Origin: Mycolicibacterium hodleri
GTDB taxonomy: Bacteria > Actinomycetota > Actinomycetes > Mycobacteriales > Mycobacteriaceae
Assembly: GCF_006439015.1 (NCBI RefSeq)
Contig: NZ_RCZG01000005.1
Coordinates: 364,440 to 428,439 of the forward strand
Length of the DNA stretch: 64,000 nucleotides
Direction: 5' to 3'
Position numbers and translations under genes: made by a program. The notes under the pieces are model-generated. The model saw only the letters and a program-made list of their open reading frames with translations. It did no database searches and was not told the DNA's origin. Positions 1 to 8,382 of the stretch are shown here, piece by piece (within the stretch, counting starts at the first letter, position 1; each line of letters opens with the position of its first letter).

Positions 1-29
1 TTACCCATGGTGTCAGTGTCGCACGAATC

Positions 30-91
30 GAGAGCGCTGCTCTTGTATATCGGACCCTTCTGTGCCACCCTTATTCGAGAGCAATGCTCTC
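30..91. promoter_or_regulatory. Twin operator-like inverted repeats upstream of the nitroreductase
   Basis: Two copies of the same short palindrome lie in the leader. One is GAGAGC-GCT-GCTCTT (30-44) and the other is GAGAGC-AAT-GCTCTC (77-91, perfect arms). Their centres are 47 bp apart. Palindromes of this size and spacing are typical of TetR-family operators. The regulator is not in the window and would be expected just beyond the left edge. The second copy ends 31 bp before the ATG at 123, so binding there could block transcription. Confidence 0.55.
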
Positions 92-122
92 TAACTGATC
101 GAAAACAATCGAGGAGAATCCC

Positions 123-560
123 ATGACCGCCCGCTACGACGAACCGAACCGCCTCGCCCGTACCGCCAATCACATCTTCCGATGGCTCGCCGAGGCAGGC
201 ATCAGCGTCGCCGGCACACGTGCCCTTCGCGTCCGCGGACGCAAGACCGGCAAGGTCCGCGGAGTGGTCATCAACCTGATGACCGTCGACGGACGCGACT
301 TCGTGGTGTCCCCGCGCGGCAACACGCAGTGGGCGCGCAACGCCCGGGCCGCTGGCGAGGTCGAATTGGGCCCGCGGTGGCGCAGTCGCGAGGTGCGAAT
401 CGCCGAGGTCGCCGACGACGCCAAGCCTGCACTCCTGAAGTTCTACGTCCAGCGCTGGTACTGGGAGGTCAAGGGCCACGTCGGTGGCCTCACCCCGGAC
501 TCGACCGATGCACAGATCCGGGCCGTCGCGCCGTCGATCCCGGTGTTCCAGCTGGTCTGA
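123..560 (+). CDS. Nitroreductase/F420-dependent oxidoreductase (Ddn-like)
   Basis: The 145-aa protein matches the deazaflavin-dependent nitroreductase (Ddn) family of split beta-barrel enzymes, which use reduced F420 to reduce quinones or nitro compounds. The family pattern is visible: an RVRGRKTGK segment near residue 40 (phosphate-binding region in Ddn), then a 'VVSPRGNTQWARNARA' stretch and an Arg/Val-rich beta strand. Length is normal for the family. A GAGGAG-type ribosome site lies just before the ATG. The natural substrate cannot be told from sequence. Two palindromes upstream suggest local repressor control. Confidence 0.85.
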   Translation: MTARYDEPNRLARTANHIFRWLAEAGISVAGTRALRVRGRKTGKVRGVVINLMTVDGRDFVVSPRGNTQWARNARAAGEVELGPRWRSREVRIAEVADDAKPALLKFYVQRWYWEVKGHVGGLTPDSTDAQIRAVAPSIPVFQLV

Positions 561-569
561 TGCACCGAA

Positions 570-1211
570 TCAGGGCCCGCCGCGCAACATCTGGGCGATC
601 GTGGCCGCGGTAGTGGCACTGAGCTCGCCGGATATCTGGATCGACTGCCCGTCGATGGGCTGGCTGATGGCCGGCGCGGCCAGCACGACACCGTTGCGGA
701 CGAAGGCCAACTGCTTGCCGATGTTCTCAGCGGTGTATTGCGCAAAGGCGGCGCTTGATGCGGGATCCATTGACATCTGAACGGTGTGGAACTCGCTCGT
801 CGGAAGCTTCGTCTCGGTGGCCCCGGTCAAATTCAGCCCTAACGCAACTGGGCCGAGCTGATACACCGCGGCTTTGTCGACGTCACACACCCGAATGGGC
901 GCCTCCGGAGGGGTCGGCGGTGGCACGGGCGGGCAGTCGTCGGGATTGGCGACCAGCGGTACCTCCACGACAGGGCGCACCGCCAGCGGGATCCCGATCA
1001 CCGGGGGTGTCCTCGTCGTGGGCATCGTGGTGGTGTGCTGGGCGGCCTCGCCCCGATCCTTCGTCAGGAATGCCATTGCCACCCCGACGACGATGGTGCT
1101 GACCATCGCGAGGATGCCGACCGTGGCCAGCAAGGCGACCATGATCCGCCGGGCCGTCCACGGCTCCCCGGAGGAAAACCACGACAACCACGAGTACAAC
1201 CGATACCGCAT
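570..1211 (-). CDS. Membrane-anchored protein with SecDF P1 head-like domain
   Basis: This 213-aa protein has a cytoplasmic start, one transmembrane helix (about residues 25-50), a Pro/Thr-rich linker and a C-terminal domain. That domain ends in 'FVRNGVVLAAPAISQPIDG', which matches the periplasmic P1-head subdomain of SecD/SecF translocation factors. The remaining SecD transmembrane segments are absent, so it is not a working SecD by itself. Stand-alone proteins of this type occur in mycobacteria and their role is unknown. It lies 6 bp downstream of the protease gene on the same strand and is probably co-transcribed with it. Confidence 0.7.
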   Translation of the reverse strand: MRYRLYSWLSWFSSGEPWTARRIMVALLATVGILAMVSTIVVGVAMAFLTKDRGEAAQHTTTMPTTRTPPVIGIPLAVRPVVEVPLVANPDDCPPVPPPTPPEAPIRVCDVDKAAVYQLGPVALGLNLTGATETKLPTSEFHTVQMSMDPASSAAFAQYTAENIGKQLAFVRNGVVLAAPAISQPIDGQSIQISGELSATTAATIAQMLRGGP

Positions 1212-1217
1212 CAGCGG

Positions 1218-1925
1218 CTAGGCCGGCGGCAGGGCTCCCGGCGGGGGCGCGACGGAAGCAGTCCCGGCTGAAGCCGTGAAGACGTCCTGGCGAATCTGCT
1301 GATCGGTGACCTGCCACGTGACGGCGGCGGGGTACTGACCCCAAGTGCTGTTGAACATTCCGACGATGACGGCGCGTCCGTCGCCGGTGAGCACGTAGAC
1401 GGGGCCACCCGAATCACCTTTCTGGCTAATGACGCCGTTGGCCATCGTGAACCAGCCGTTGTTGACGGCCTCCACAGTGCCACAGCTCTCGCCAGTCACC
1501 ACGCCGAAGTGGCAAACGGGCTGACCATGCTGCGGCACGAGCGAAGGATCGAAGGACAGTGCCCTACCGCTCGGCAGAACGTCGCCCACCTGCACGTCGG
1601 GCGCCAAAGCGATGGCCTCCCAGTCGGTAATCAGGTGATCTGTGTTGACGGTGGCGCCGTCGGGTGTGTTGTCGCGGAAGGCTGCCTGATGGCCGACGAC
1701 GTTGCCGTCCTTGTCTCCGACGGGTCCCCCGCCGCGGCAGTGGCCCGCAGTGAACGCGGTCCGCGTCTGCACGTCCACGAAGCCGAGCGTGCACTTGATG
1801 GTGTCCTGGCGAATTTCCATGCCCGGGTAGACGGGCACGCCGGGCGACGCGTACACGGGCGCCGTGCCGAGGGTGGCGATCGAAGCGGTAGCCAGCACGA
1901 ACGCGCGCAAACACTTGTGGCGCAA
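1218..1925 (-). CDS. Secreted trypsin-like serine protease (Rv1815-like)
   Basis: The 235-aa protein begins with a signal peptide that probably ends near 'VYASPG'. The chymotrypsin-fold catalytic motifs are visible: 'FTAGHC' for the His, a 'TDWEAIAL' segment as the candidate Asp region, and 'KGDSGGPVY' for the nucleophilic Ser and oxyanion hole. Paired cysteines suggest disulphides in an exported protein. It resembles the small mycobacterial secreted proteases of the Rv1815 type. The substrate is unknown. The SecDF-head gene follows directly. Confidence 0.85.
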   Translation of the reverse strand: MRHKCLRAFVLATASIATLGTAPVYASPGVPVYPGMEIRQDTIKCTLGFVDVQTRTAFTAGHCRGGGPVGDKDGNVVGHQAAFRDNTPDGATVNTDHLITDWEAIALAPDVQVGDVLPSGRALSFDPSLVPQHGQPVCHFGVVTGESCGTVEAVNNGWFTMANGVISQKGDSGGPVYVLTGDGRAVIVGMFNSTWGQYPAAVTWQVTDQQIRQDVFTASAGTASVAPPPGALPPA

Positions 1926-1977
1926 CGTCGTCTCCGATCGCTAGAGGTAGGTGAAGGATTAGCGTACCCACGGCAAA

Positions 1978-2007
1978 GGCGGCCCGCACCCAAAGGTGCG
2001 AGCCGCC
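1978..2007 (-). terminator. Hairpin terminator after the lectin gene
   Basis: Arms GGCGGCCCGCACC and GGTGCGAGCCGCC pair over 13 bp with one mismatch around a CAAA loop. The hairpin starts 12 bp past the stop of the lectin-LysM gene (minus strand). It has no strong U tract, as is common for mycobacterial terminators. Confidence 0.6.
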
Positions 2008-2019
2008 TGATGTGCTTGC

Positions 2020-2634
2020 CTACGGGATCGTGACGACCTGACCGGGATGGATCAGGTCCGGGTTCGAGATCCCGCTCGCCGCGGCGATGTCGTGGTACTT
2101 GTTGCCGTCGCCGTAGAACCGCTCCGCGATGGCCCACAGCGTGTCGCCCGATACCACGGTGTAGGTCCGGGGTGCGGGCGGTGGCGGGGGCGGCGGCGGT
2201 GCGGGCGGCTCGGCCGCAGGCGCCTCCTCGGTGACGGCGGCGGGCACCACCTCCGGCTCGGCGGGTGCCTCGGTCACCGAAGGCGGCGGCGCGGGCACCT
2301 CGTCGGTCTTCGTGTCCGACGACCAGGCTGGTCCGTCGAATCCGTACAGCACCAGGTTGCGATCGTCCTGAAGGATCAGCCGAACGTCCTTGGCGCCCTT
2401 CGTCTGGCTGGCCCAGACGGGATCGTCCGGCGTATAGAGGACGAAGTTGCCGTCGGTCTGAACCTCGGCACGCACTACGTTCTTGCCGTTGGTTCCCGTC
2501 GACCAGACGGAATCGTCACCGGCGTATAGCACCAGATTTCCGTCATCCTGAAGGATCAGCTTGTACGCCCCGTTTTGGGACGTCAATGACTGACCTACCT
2601 CCAGCTTGTCTCCATTTTGAAGTCTGTCTCCCAC
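2020..2634 (-). CDS. Bulb-type lectin + LysM domain protein
   Basis: The 204-aa protein has an N-terminal monocot-type (bulb) lectin domain, about residues 1-108. Three QDDxNLVLY-like repeats mark its mannose-binding sites: 'LQDDGNLVLYAGDD', 'VQTDGNFVLYTPDD' and 'LQDDRNLVLYGFDG'. A Pro/Ala/Glu-rich linker (about 110-153) joins it to a C-terminal LysM domain ('YTVVSGDTLWAIAERFYG'). LysM binds peptidoglycan and the lectin fold binds mannose, so the protein could bridge cell wall and mannosylated glycans. No signal peptide is evident. Similar lectins are known in M. smegmatis. Confidence 0.88.
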   Translation of the reverse strand: MGDRLQNGDKLEVGQSLTSQNGAYKLILQDDGNLVLYAGDDSVWSTGTNGKNVVRAEVQTDGNFVLYTPDDPVWASQTKGAKDVRLILQDDRNLVLYGFDGPAWSSDTKTDEVPAPPPSVTEAPAEPEVVPAAVTEEAPAAEPPAPPPPPPPPAPRTYTVVSGDTLWAIAERFYGDGNKYHDIAAASGISNPDLIHPGQVVTIP

Positions 2635-2768
2635 GAACTTGCACCTTTCCTCGTCGGCACCAACGACCCTACCGACCGCCGTCGAACATGGGGCCGGTTC
2701 GGGTCCGCGCCATCAAAACGCTTGGCGAACAATGGGTTGCGTGCCAGGAGGCGCTTGCGGGACTGCGC

Positions 2769-5270
2769 TTAGGAGTCGAAGCCAAGGCCAAGCGCATCGA
2801 GTGTGCGCAGCAGCACGTTGCGGTGTCCGGCGGAGTGATCGGCGCGATCGAGGGACCACCGCGTGGCCTGAATTCCGATGCTCGCAAACGGTTCGGGTGG
2901 GAACGGAAGTGGCTTCTGACGCACCATCTCCAGCTCCGTGCGCGGCGTCTGTCCCTCGCCGAGCAAGTCGAGGCAGACATCGGCGGCAAACCTCGCTGCA
3001 CCCACGCCGAGTCCGGTGAACCCGTTGACGTAGGCGACCCGACCTTCGCGTGCCAGCCCCCAGTGCGCACAGAACCGGGTGTTCGTGTCGATCGGGCCTG
3101 CCCACCGGTGGCTGAAGCGGACGCCTTCCAATTGCGGGAAGGTAATGAAGAAGTGGGCGGCGAGTCTGCGGTAACTCTCGGGTCGGTCCTCGTAGCCGGC
3201 ATCGACCTTGCGGCCGAAGTGGTAGATCGCGTCGTAGCCGCCGAACACGATCCGGTTGTCCTGGGTCATGCGGTAGTAGTGAAACTGGTTTGCGGAGTCG
3301 CCGATCCCCTGTCGGTTCCGCCATCCGATGCTGTCCACCTGGGCGTCGTTGAGCGGCTCGGTGGCCAGCACGTAGTCGTAGACCGGCACCGTGTACAACC
3401 GGTTGCGGCGCAGCAGGTGCGGGAAGACGTTTGTCGCCAGCACGACCCGCTTGGCCGTGATGGCGGCGTCGGTGGTCGCGACGTGTATCGACGCCGTGCC
3501 GGAGTCCAGCGAGGTCGCGTTGGTGTGTTCGTAGATGCCGACACCTGCCTCGGTGCAGGCACGCGCCAACTCGAGCGCCAACTTCGCGGGGTGCACGATC
3601 GCACAGGTGCCCGCGTGCTCTAGCCCGGCGAGGAACGTCGGCGATTGGACTTCGGTGCGGATGGCGGCCTCGTCGAGGAAGCGGCCATCGCCCTCGGCAG
3701 CGGACTCTCGTAGCCAGTCCACCTGATGGGGCTCCGTCGCGACGCCGAGCATTCCCGTGCGTTGCCATTCGACGTCGAGGTTGAGACCTTCGATCTCCGC
3801 TTGCATGCCGTCCAGGTTGTCCAGTCCCATGGCATCGAGTTGCTCGAACTCGTTGGGCCACCGCGTCTTTCCGTTCTCCTTACCGTGGGTGAGGCTGGCC
3901 TCGACGAATCCGCCGTTGCGCCCGGAGGCCGCCCACCCAATGCGGTGGGCGTCGATGAGCACAATGCGTTGATCGGGATCACGCCGAGCGGCGTGCAAAG
4001 CCGTCCACAAACCTGCGTAGCCTCCGCCAACCACCAGGAGGTCGCACGCGACCGGCTTCGTCAGCTTGGGGTGGTTGGGCCGGTTGCGCTCTTCGGTGTC
4101 GAGCCACATCGATCCGAAGGTACTGACGGCCAGCGACCGCTCCACCATCGCGGAATCGACGTAGTGATCGAAGACGGTTTCCACGCCCTTGACACTACCG
4201 AGGGCCCTCAGTTCAGGGGCGTGAAGGCCGTCGGTACGCCGGCCGGTAGCGGCGGAGGCGGCGTCGGCTCCGGCGAGGCGCCGTGGCGCCCAACCAGGGG
4301 GACCGAAGACGTAGCCGAGTCGGTCGCGCATTCCGTCGGCGTGCGTGACGTCCCGTGCAATGGCCACGTATTCGTGGGTCTGCAGTTTCCAGATGTTGTA
4401 CGTCGAGACCTGCTTGGTCAGCCCGTAGTGCGGTCGGAATAGTTCATCCTGGTAGGTCCCGAAGAGGCGATCCCACAAAATGAGGATGCCTGCGTAGTTC
4501 TTGTCGAGATACTCGGGATCCATTCCGTGATGCACGCGATGATGGGACGGCGTATTGAAGACGTACTCGAACGGCCGCCACATCTTGTCGATGCGTTCGG
4601 TGTGCACCCAGAACTGGTAGATGAGGTTCAGGGAGAAGCTGGCGAACACCAGCCACGGCGGAATGCCCAGCAGGGGCAGGGGAATCCAGATGAGGATCTC
4701 GCCGCTGTTGTTCCACTTCTGCCGCAGGGCGGTGGCGAAGTTGAAGTATTGGCTGGAGTGGTGTGCCTGGTGTGTCGCCCACACCACACGGACGCGGTGC
4801 GCGATGCGGTGATACGCGTAGAAGAGCAGGTCGACGCCCACTATCGCGATGACCCAGGTGTACCAGGCGGTCGACGGCAGGTGCCACGGCGCGACATAGG
4901 CATAGATCGCGGCATAGCCGAGCAGTGCGAGGATTTTCCAGATCCCCGTGGTCGCGACCGACACCAGGCCCATCGAGATGCTCGCCCAGGCATCGCGGCG
5001 CAGGTAGGCACCGGATGGCGCACGCTGGTCGGTCTCGGTCGGCTCCTCGCGCAAGCGCTCGTCGGTCTCGGTCGGCTCCTCGCGCAAGCGCTCGTCGGTC
5101 TCGGTCGGCTCCTCGCGCAAGCGCTCGTCGGTGAGACGGTCGAGTGTGCGAGCCGCGGTCCACTCGAGTATGAGTAGTAGCAGGAAGAACGGGATCGCGA
5201 ACAATACGGGGTCCCGCATCTGTGGCGGTAATACCTCTAGGAAGGACCGGACTGCGTCCAACCAACTCAC
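2769..5270 (-). CDS. Sterol desaturase-like / FAD-dependent oxidoreductase fusion
   Basis: One uninterrupted 833-codon frame joins two enzymes. Residues 1 to about 350 form a membrane fatty-acid hydroxylase/sterol desaturase with the diiron His clusters H154-x3-H158, H167-x2-HH171, H223 and HH244-x2-HH248. Residues from about 375 onward form a DAO/GlpO-type FAD oxidoreductase with the dinucleotide motif VVGGGYAG at 413-420. An internal ATG at 4148 (codon 375) would start a normal free-standing oxidoreductase, but no Shine-Dalgarno is seen before it. Near the N-terminus is a perfect three-fold repeat DERLREEPTET (residues 48-80). The fusion may be real or two genes fused by loss of a stop. Substrates are unknown. 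Confidence 0.8.
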   Translation of the reverse strand: MSWLDAVRSFLEVLPPQMRDPVLFAIPFFLLLLILEWTAARTLDRLTDERLREEPTETDERLREEPTETDERLREEPTETDQRAPSGAYLRRDAWASISMGLVSVATTGIWKILALLGYAAIYAYVAPWHLPSTAWYTWVIAIVGVDLLFYAYHRIAHRVRVVWATHQAHHSSQYFNFATALRQKWNNSGEILIWIPLPLLGIPPWLVFASFSLNLIYQFWVHTERIDKMWRPFEYVFNTPSHHRVHHGMDPEYLDKNYAGILILWDRLFGTYQDELFRPHYGLTKQVSTYNIWKLQTHEYVAIARDVTHADGMRDRLGYVFGPPGWAPRRLAGADAASAATGRRTDGLHAPELRALGSVKGVETVFDHYVDSAMVERSLAVSTFGSMWLDTEERNRPNHPKLTKPVACDLLVVGGGYAGLWTALHAARRDPDQRIVLIDAHRIGWAASGRNGGFVEASLTHGKENGKTRWPNEFEQLDAMGLDNLDGMQAEIEGLNLDVEWQRTGMLGVATEPHQVDWLRESAAEGDGRFLDEAAIRTEVQSPTFLAGLEHAGTCAIVHPAKLALELARACTEAGVGIYEHTNATSLDSGTASIHVATTDAAITAKRVVLATNVFPHLLRRNRLYTVPVYDYVLATEPLNDAQVDSIGWRNRQGIGDSANQFHYYRMTQDNRIVFGGYDAIYHFGRKVDAGYEDRPESYRRLAAHFFITFPQLEGVRFSHRWAGPIDTNTRFCAHWGLAREGRVAYVNGFTGLGVGAARFAADVCLDLLGEGQTPRTELEMVRQKPLPFPPEPFASIGIQATRWSLDRADHSAGHRNVLLRTLDALGLGFDS
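5031..5129. repeat. 3 x 33-bp perfect tandem repeat inside the desaturase domain
   Basis: Three identical 33-bp units at 5031-5063, 5064-5096 and 5097-5129 encode three copies of DERLREEPTET between the first transmembrane helix and the rest of the desaturase. The unit is a multiple of three, so copy-number change keeps the frame. The encoded segment is strongly charged and should face the cytoplasm. Confidence 0.95.
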
Positions 5271-5325
5271 GTTCGTACCTCCCTCGAGGGGCGATCTTAG
5301 GAGGGCGATGCTAGCCGCCCAACCC

Positions 5326-6894
5326 CTAGCGAAAGCTCAAGACGTCATTCCCCCACGCGGCGCGCAGCGGGCGATCGGGATCTTCGACCACCACGTCGTG
5401 TTTGTCGAGAAGCAGGGTGGCTCGGTCCTCGTCGCGGTAGCGCCGCCAGCATGGCTCTCCCGCCAGGCCGGTGGGTTCACCGGTGGCCGCGAAGTTCAAC
5501 CATCGCGCGCGAATGCGTTCTGACAGCGCGGTCCCCGTCTTGAGTCCACCCAGCTTGAAGGTCGGATCCTTGGGTCCGGCAACGAGATTGCCCCACACGT
5601 ACGGCAGTTCGGTGGCGTGTGCGGCGCCGAGCCTCAGCAGTCGCAACATCGGCGTCGCCCAGTCGAACCGGTAGGTGTACACCGGCGCAATCGCGGCGTG
5701 CCCCTCGGCGAACCAGATCGACGGCATCCGGAAGCCGATGTCGCGGGCGACGCCCATGCCCGGCGTCTTCCCGCGACCCGGATAAGCCGAACCCAGGTCG
5801 GCTTCGCTGGGAAGTTGCAGCCCGGGTTGCTCGGCGGCGATCCCCTCGAACATCGCCTTGATGGCCGGCGGTGTGATGGGCATCAGCGGTGACTTCATGA
5901 AGCGAAACAATGCCGCCTCGTGCTTGTTGGTACCGATGATCAGCGGGACCGGATGCGTGCCTCCCGCCCGTGCGACGGCCACCGGATAGTCGGGCACGAC
6001 GTCCCCGTCGACGATCGGCGCGTACGCCAGCGTGCCGGGCCTGCGGACCGGGACCTCGTCGAACAGTCGCTTGGAGGCCGCCAACAATTCGCTCATGGGC
6101 GCGTCGGGCAGTCGATCGACCTCGTCGGCACCCACGCCCAGCGTGTCCAGGAACTGCTGCGCGATCCCGCGGGAACGACTGGCGTCGTAGACCGATGTCG
6201 CGGGCGAACTCTGGGCGATGGCCGCCGAGAACAGTCCGCCCGCCGCCGGGCTCGCCAGCAGCGTGGTCACGACGCCCGCGCCTGCCGACTCGCCGAACAG
6301 CGTCACCCGGGCGGGGTCTCCCCCGAACGCGGCGATATTGTCTCGCACCCATTGCAGTGCGAACAGCACGTCCCGCAAGCCCAGGTTGCTCTCGAAGCGG
6401 GTGCAGTCCGTGCTGAACGCCGACAGGTCCAGGAAACCGAACGCCCCGAGCCGGTAGTTCACCGTCACGATGACGGCGTCGCCGCCGCCAGCCAGCGCAC
6501 GTCCGCGGTACAGCGACTGAGCCGACGATCCGAGGACATAGGCGCCACCGTGCACCCACACCATCACCGGCTTGCCGTCACCGGCCTCGGTGTCCGACGA
6601 CGCCCACACGTTCAGCGACAACGAATCGTCGCCCTGGGGCGCGCCGAGATCGATCGGGATCCGTGGATCCGTCGGCTGCGGGCAGACCGGACCTACCCGG
6701 GTGGCGTCGGCGACGTCGGTCCAGGGCTCAGGTGGCTGAGGGGCCCGCCACCGCAGCTCGCCACGCGGTGGCGCCGCGTACCGCACTCCCCTCCACGACT
6801 TGACCGTTCCGTCGTCGACTCCACGGACGCGTCCGTACGAGGTGTCCACGATCGGTGCGTTGACCGACCGATCGGTGCCCGACCCCGCCGTCAT
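5326..6894 (-). CDS. Type B carboxylesterase
   Basis: The protein is 522 aa from the ATG at 6894. This start overlaps the stop of the VWA gene as ATGA, so the two are probably translationally coupled. It is an alpha/beta-hydrolase of the carboxylesterase type B family. The nucleophile elbow 'FGESAGAG' is clear, the oxyanion 'VWVHGGAYVLGS' precedes it, and the N-terminal 'GVRYAAPPRGELRW' is a family hallmark. It hydrolyses carboxylic esters; the physiological ester is not predictable. No signal peptide is visible. The frame is open further upstream, but that part is antisense-like and lies inside the VWA gene. Confidence 0.9.
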   Translation of the reverse strand: MTAGSGTDRSVNAPIVDTSYGRVRGVDDGTVKSWRGVRYAAPPRGELRWRAPQPPEPWTDVADATRVGPVCPQPTDPRIPIDLGAPQGDDSLSLNVWASSDTEAGDGKPVMVWVHGGAYVLGSSAQSLYRGRALAGGGDAVIVTVNYRLGAFGFLDLSAFSTDCTRFESNLGLRDVLFALQWVRDNIAAFGGDPARVTLFGESAGAGVVTTLLASPAAGGLFSAAIAQSSPATSVYDASRSRGIAQQFLDTLGVGADEVDRLPDAPMSELLAASKRLFDEVPVRRPGTLAYAPIVDGDVVPDYPVAVARAGGTHPVPLIIGTNKHEAALFRFMKSPLMPITPPAIKAMFEGIAAEQPGLQLPSEADLGSAYPGRGKTPGMGVARDIGFRMPSIWFAEGHAAIAPVYTYRFDWATPMLRLLRLGAAHATELPYVWGNLVAGPKDPTFKLGGLKTGTALSERIRARWLNFAATGEPTGLAGEPCWRRYRDEDRATLLLDKHDVVVEDPDRPLRAAWGNDVLSFR

Positions 6895-7538
6895 CGCTGT
6901 TGGCCGCTCGCGCCGACCCGGTCCTCGTCCGAGAAGCCGGCTACCGGTGCCGCGAGCGGCGCGCCGCGCTTGCGCGATACGTAGGCCGTCGTCGACGCCA
7001 TTGCGGACGCGACACCCTCGTCGCTGGCGGCGTAGGTCAGGGACTTGTCCGCGGAGAACCCCAGGTTCTGCCCGACTGCCACCGCGTCGATGTTGGCCCC
7101 GAGGAAGACGAAGTCCCAGGCGTACTCCTTCTCCTGGCGGGTCACCGCCGCGCGAACGGCCTCGTGGGTCCATTCGACACTCGCGTTTTCGAGACCGTCG
7201 GTCATGACGAGGACGATCACGTGACCGGGGCGCTCGGCCTCGGGCAGTATCGCCAGCTCAGCATCCACGTCCGTGATCAAGCGCCCGAGCGCGTCGTTGA
7301 GCGCCGTCATGCTGCGGGGCTGCAACTCCAGGCGTGGCACGCCGGTGATCGGACGGTTCGCGTAGACGATCTCGTACTCCGTGTCGAACTGCGCCAGCGT
7401 GACCTTGGCTTCCCCCGGTTGCTTCGCCTGCTCGGCGATGAACGCGTTGAATCCACCTTCGGTATCGGACTTGATGACCTCCATCGAGCCGGAGCGATCA
7501 AGGAGTACGGCAATCAGGGTGCGCTGAGGGTCCGTCAC
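6891..7538 (-). CDS. von Willebrand factor type A domain protein
   Basis: The protein is 215 aa from the GTG at 7538. I chose this start because AAGGAG sits 6 bp before it and the VWA fold begins directly after. The MIDAS metal site DRSGSM is at the very N-terminus, with a later 'MTDGLEN' motif. VWA proteins of this cytoplasmic type act as metal-dependent protein-protein scaffolds, often with an AAA ATPase, but none is nearby. Its stop overlaps the esterase start by 4 bp, so the two are expressed together. The biological link between them is not known. Confidence 0.88.
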   Translation of the reverse strand: MTDPQRTLIAVLLDRSGSMEVIKSDTEGGFNAFIAEQAKQPGEAKVTLAQFDTEYEIVYANRPITGVPRLELQPRSMTALNDALGRLITDVDAELAILPEAERPGHVIVLVMTDGLENASVEWTHEAVRAAVTRQEKEYAWDFVFLGANIDAVAVGQNLGFSADKSLTYAASDEGVASAMASTTAYVSRKRGAPLAAPVAGFSDEDRVGASGQQR

Positions 7539-7723
7539 GAGGAGCTCCTTCGGTTTTGCTTCAACAAACGACCTCACCACGGTACTCGCGCACACCGACA
7601 CGCTTCGTGAGCGCCAGGAGGGCTCAAGGTCAGCAAACTGCGCGAGAACGCATTCCACGGGACGCCCCGACGCCTCGAATGCCATCGGGCCAGTCACCCG
7701 CCATCGGGCGCTAGTTTGATCCG

Positions 7724-8059
7724 GTGCGAAAGTGGATGTTGCTGGCCGCAGCCATCGTCAGCGAGGTAGCCGCGACGCTGTCGCTACGGGCGTCCCAGGA
7801 CCATTCCGCCTGGATCATCGCGGTGGTCGCCGGGTATGCGATCGCCTTCGCCATGCTGACGCTGGTGCTGCGTGACGGCGTTTCGGTGGGCGTGACATAC
7901 GGCATCTGGGGGGCGACCGGCACTGCGTTGACGGCGGTCCTGGCTGCGCTGATCTTCCATGACCCGTTCACCTGGCCCATCGCCTTCGGCATCGCCCTGA
8001 TCATCGCCGGCGTGCTGTTCATCCAACTCGGTTCGCAGCCGAAGGCGCCGACTCCATGA
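7724..8059 (+). CDS. Small multidrug resistance (SMR) family protein, first of a pair
   Basis: This 111-aa protein has four predicted transmembrane helices and a GTG start. The essential membrane-embedded glutamate of SMR pumps is at residue 14 (VSEVAATLSLRAS). The conserved 'GVTYGIWGATGTALT' segment in helix 3 and the 'GIALIIAGVLFIQL' end are also present. SMR proteins exchange protons for cationic toxic compounds or, in some subfamilies, guanidinium or polyamines. The stop overlaps the next SMR start (ATGA), so the two probably form an obligate heterodimer like EbrAB or YkkCD. Confidence 0.9.
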   Translation: MRKWMLLAAAIVSEVAATLSLRASQDHSAWIIAVVAGYAIAFAMLTLVLRDGVSVGVTYGIWGATGTALTAVLAALIFHDPFTWPIAFGIALIIAGVLFIQLGSQPKAPTP

Positions 8060-8382
8060 TGTGGGTGGTGCTGTCCCTGGCGATCGGCGTCGAGGTTTTC
8101 GCCACGCTGGCACTGCGCGCGTCGGACGGCTTCCGCAAGAAGGTGTGGATCGTCCCGGTCGTCGTCGGCTACCTGGCGTCGTTCTATCTGCTGTGGCTGA
8201 CGCTGTCGCTCGGCATGCGCGTCGGCATCGCCTACGGCGTGTGGACCGCATGCGGCGTCGCACTGGTCGCGGTTTTTGCCCGATACCTCTTCGGCGACCC
8301 GCTGACCGGGAAGATGCTGATCGGCATCGCACTCGTCATCGGGGGCGTCCTCACGATCGAGCTGGCGGGCGCCGTCCACTGA
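8056..8382 (+). CDS. SMR family protein, second of a pair
   Basis: This 108-aa four-helix SMR protein has its key glutamate at residue 13 (GVEVFATLALRAS) and a 'GVWTACGVALVAVFA' helix 3. It is translationally coupled to the preceding SMR gene through a 4-bp overlap. The two partners differ in loop charge, as expected for a dual-topology heterodimer. Its last 32 bp overlap the 3' end of the MFS gene on the other strand. Confidence 0.9.
   Translation: MMWVVLSLAIGVEVFATLALRASDGFRKKVWIVPVVVGYLASFYLLWLTLSLGMRVGIAYGVWTACGVALVAVFARYLFGDPLTGKMLIGIALVIGGVLTIELAGAVH

Noticed and set aside
2265..3623. Long open frame on the plus strand opposite the FAD oxidoreductase
   Set aside because: High-GC DNA gives long antisense frames. 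The minus-strand frame carries clear enzyme motifs, while this one has none.
5326..7173. Longer carboxylesterase beginning inside the VWA gene
   Set aside because: The added N-terminal residues are Arg/Gly-rich shadow coding of the VWA gene. The ATG at 6894 overlaps the VWA stop as expected for coupling.
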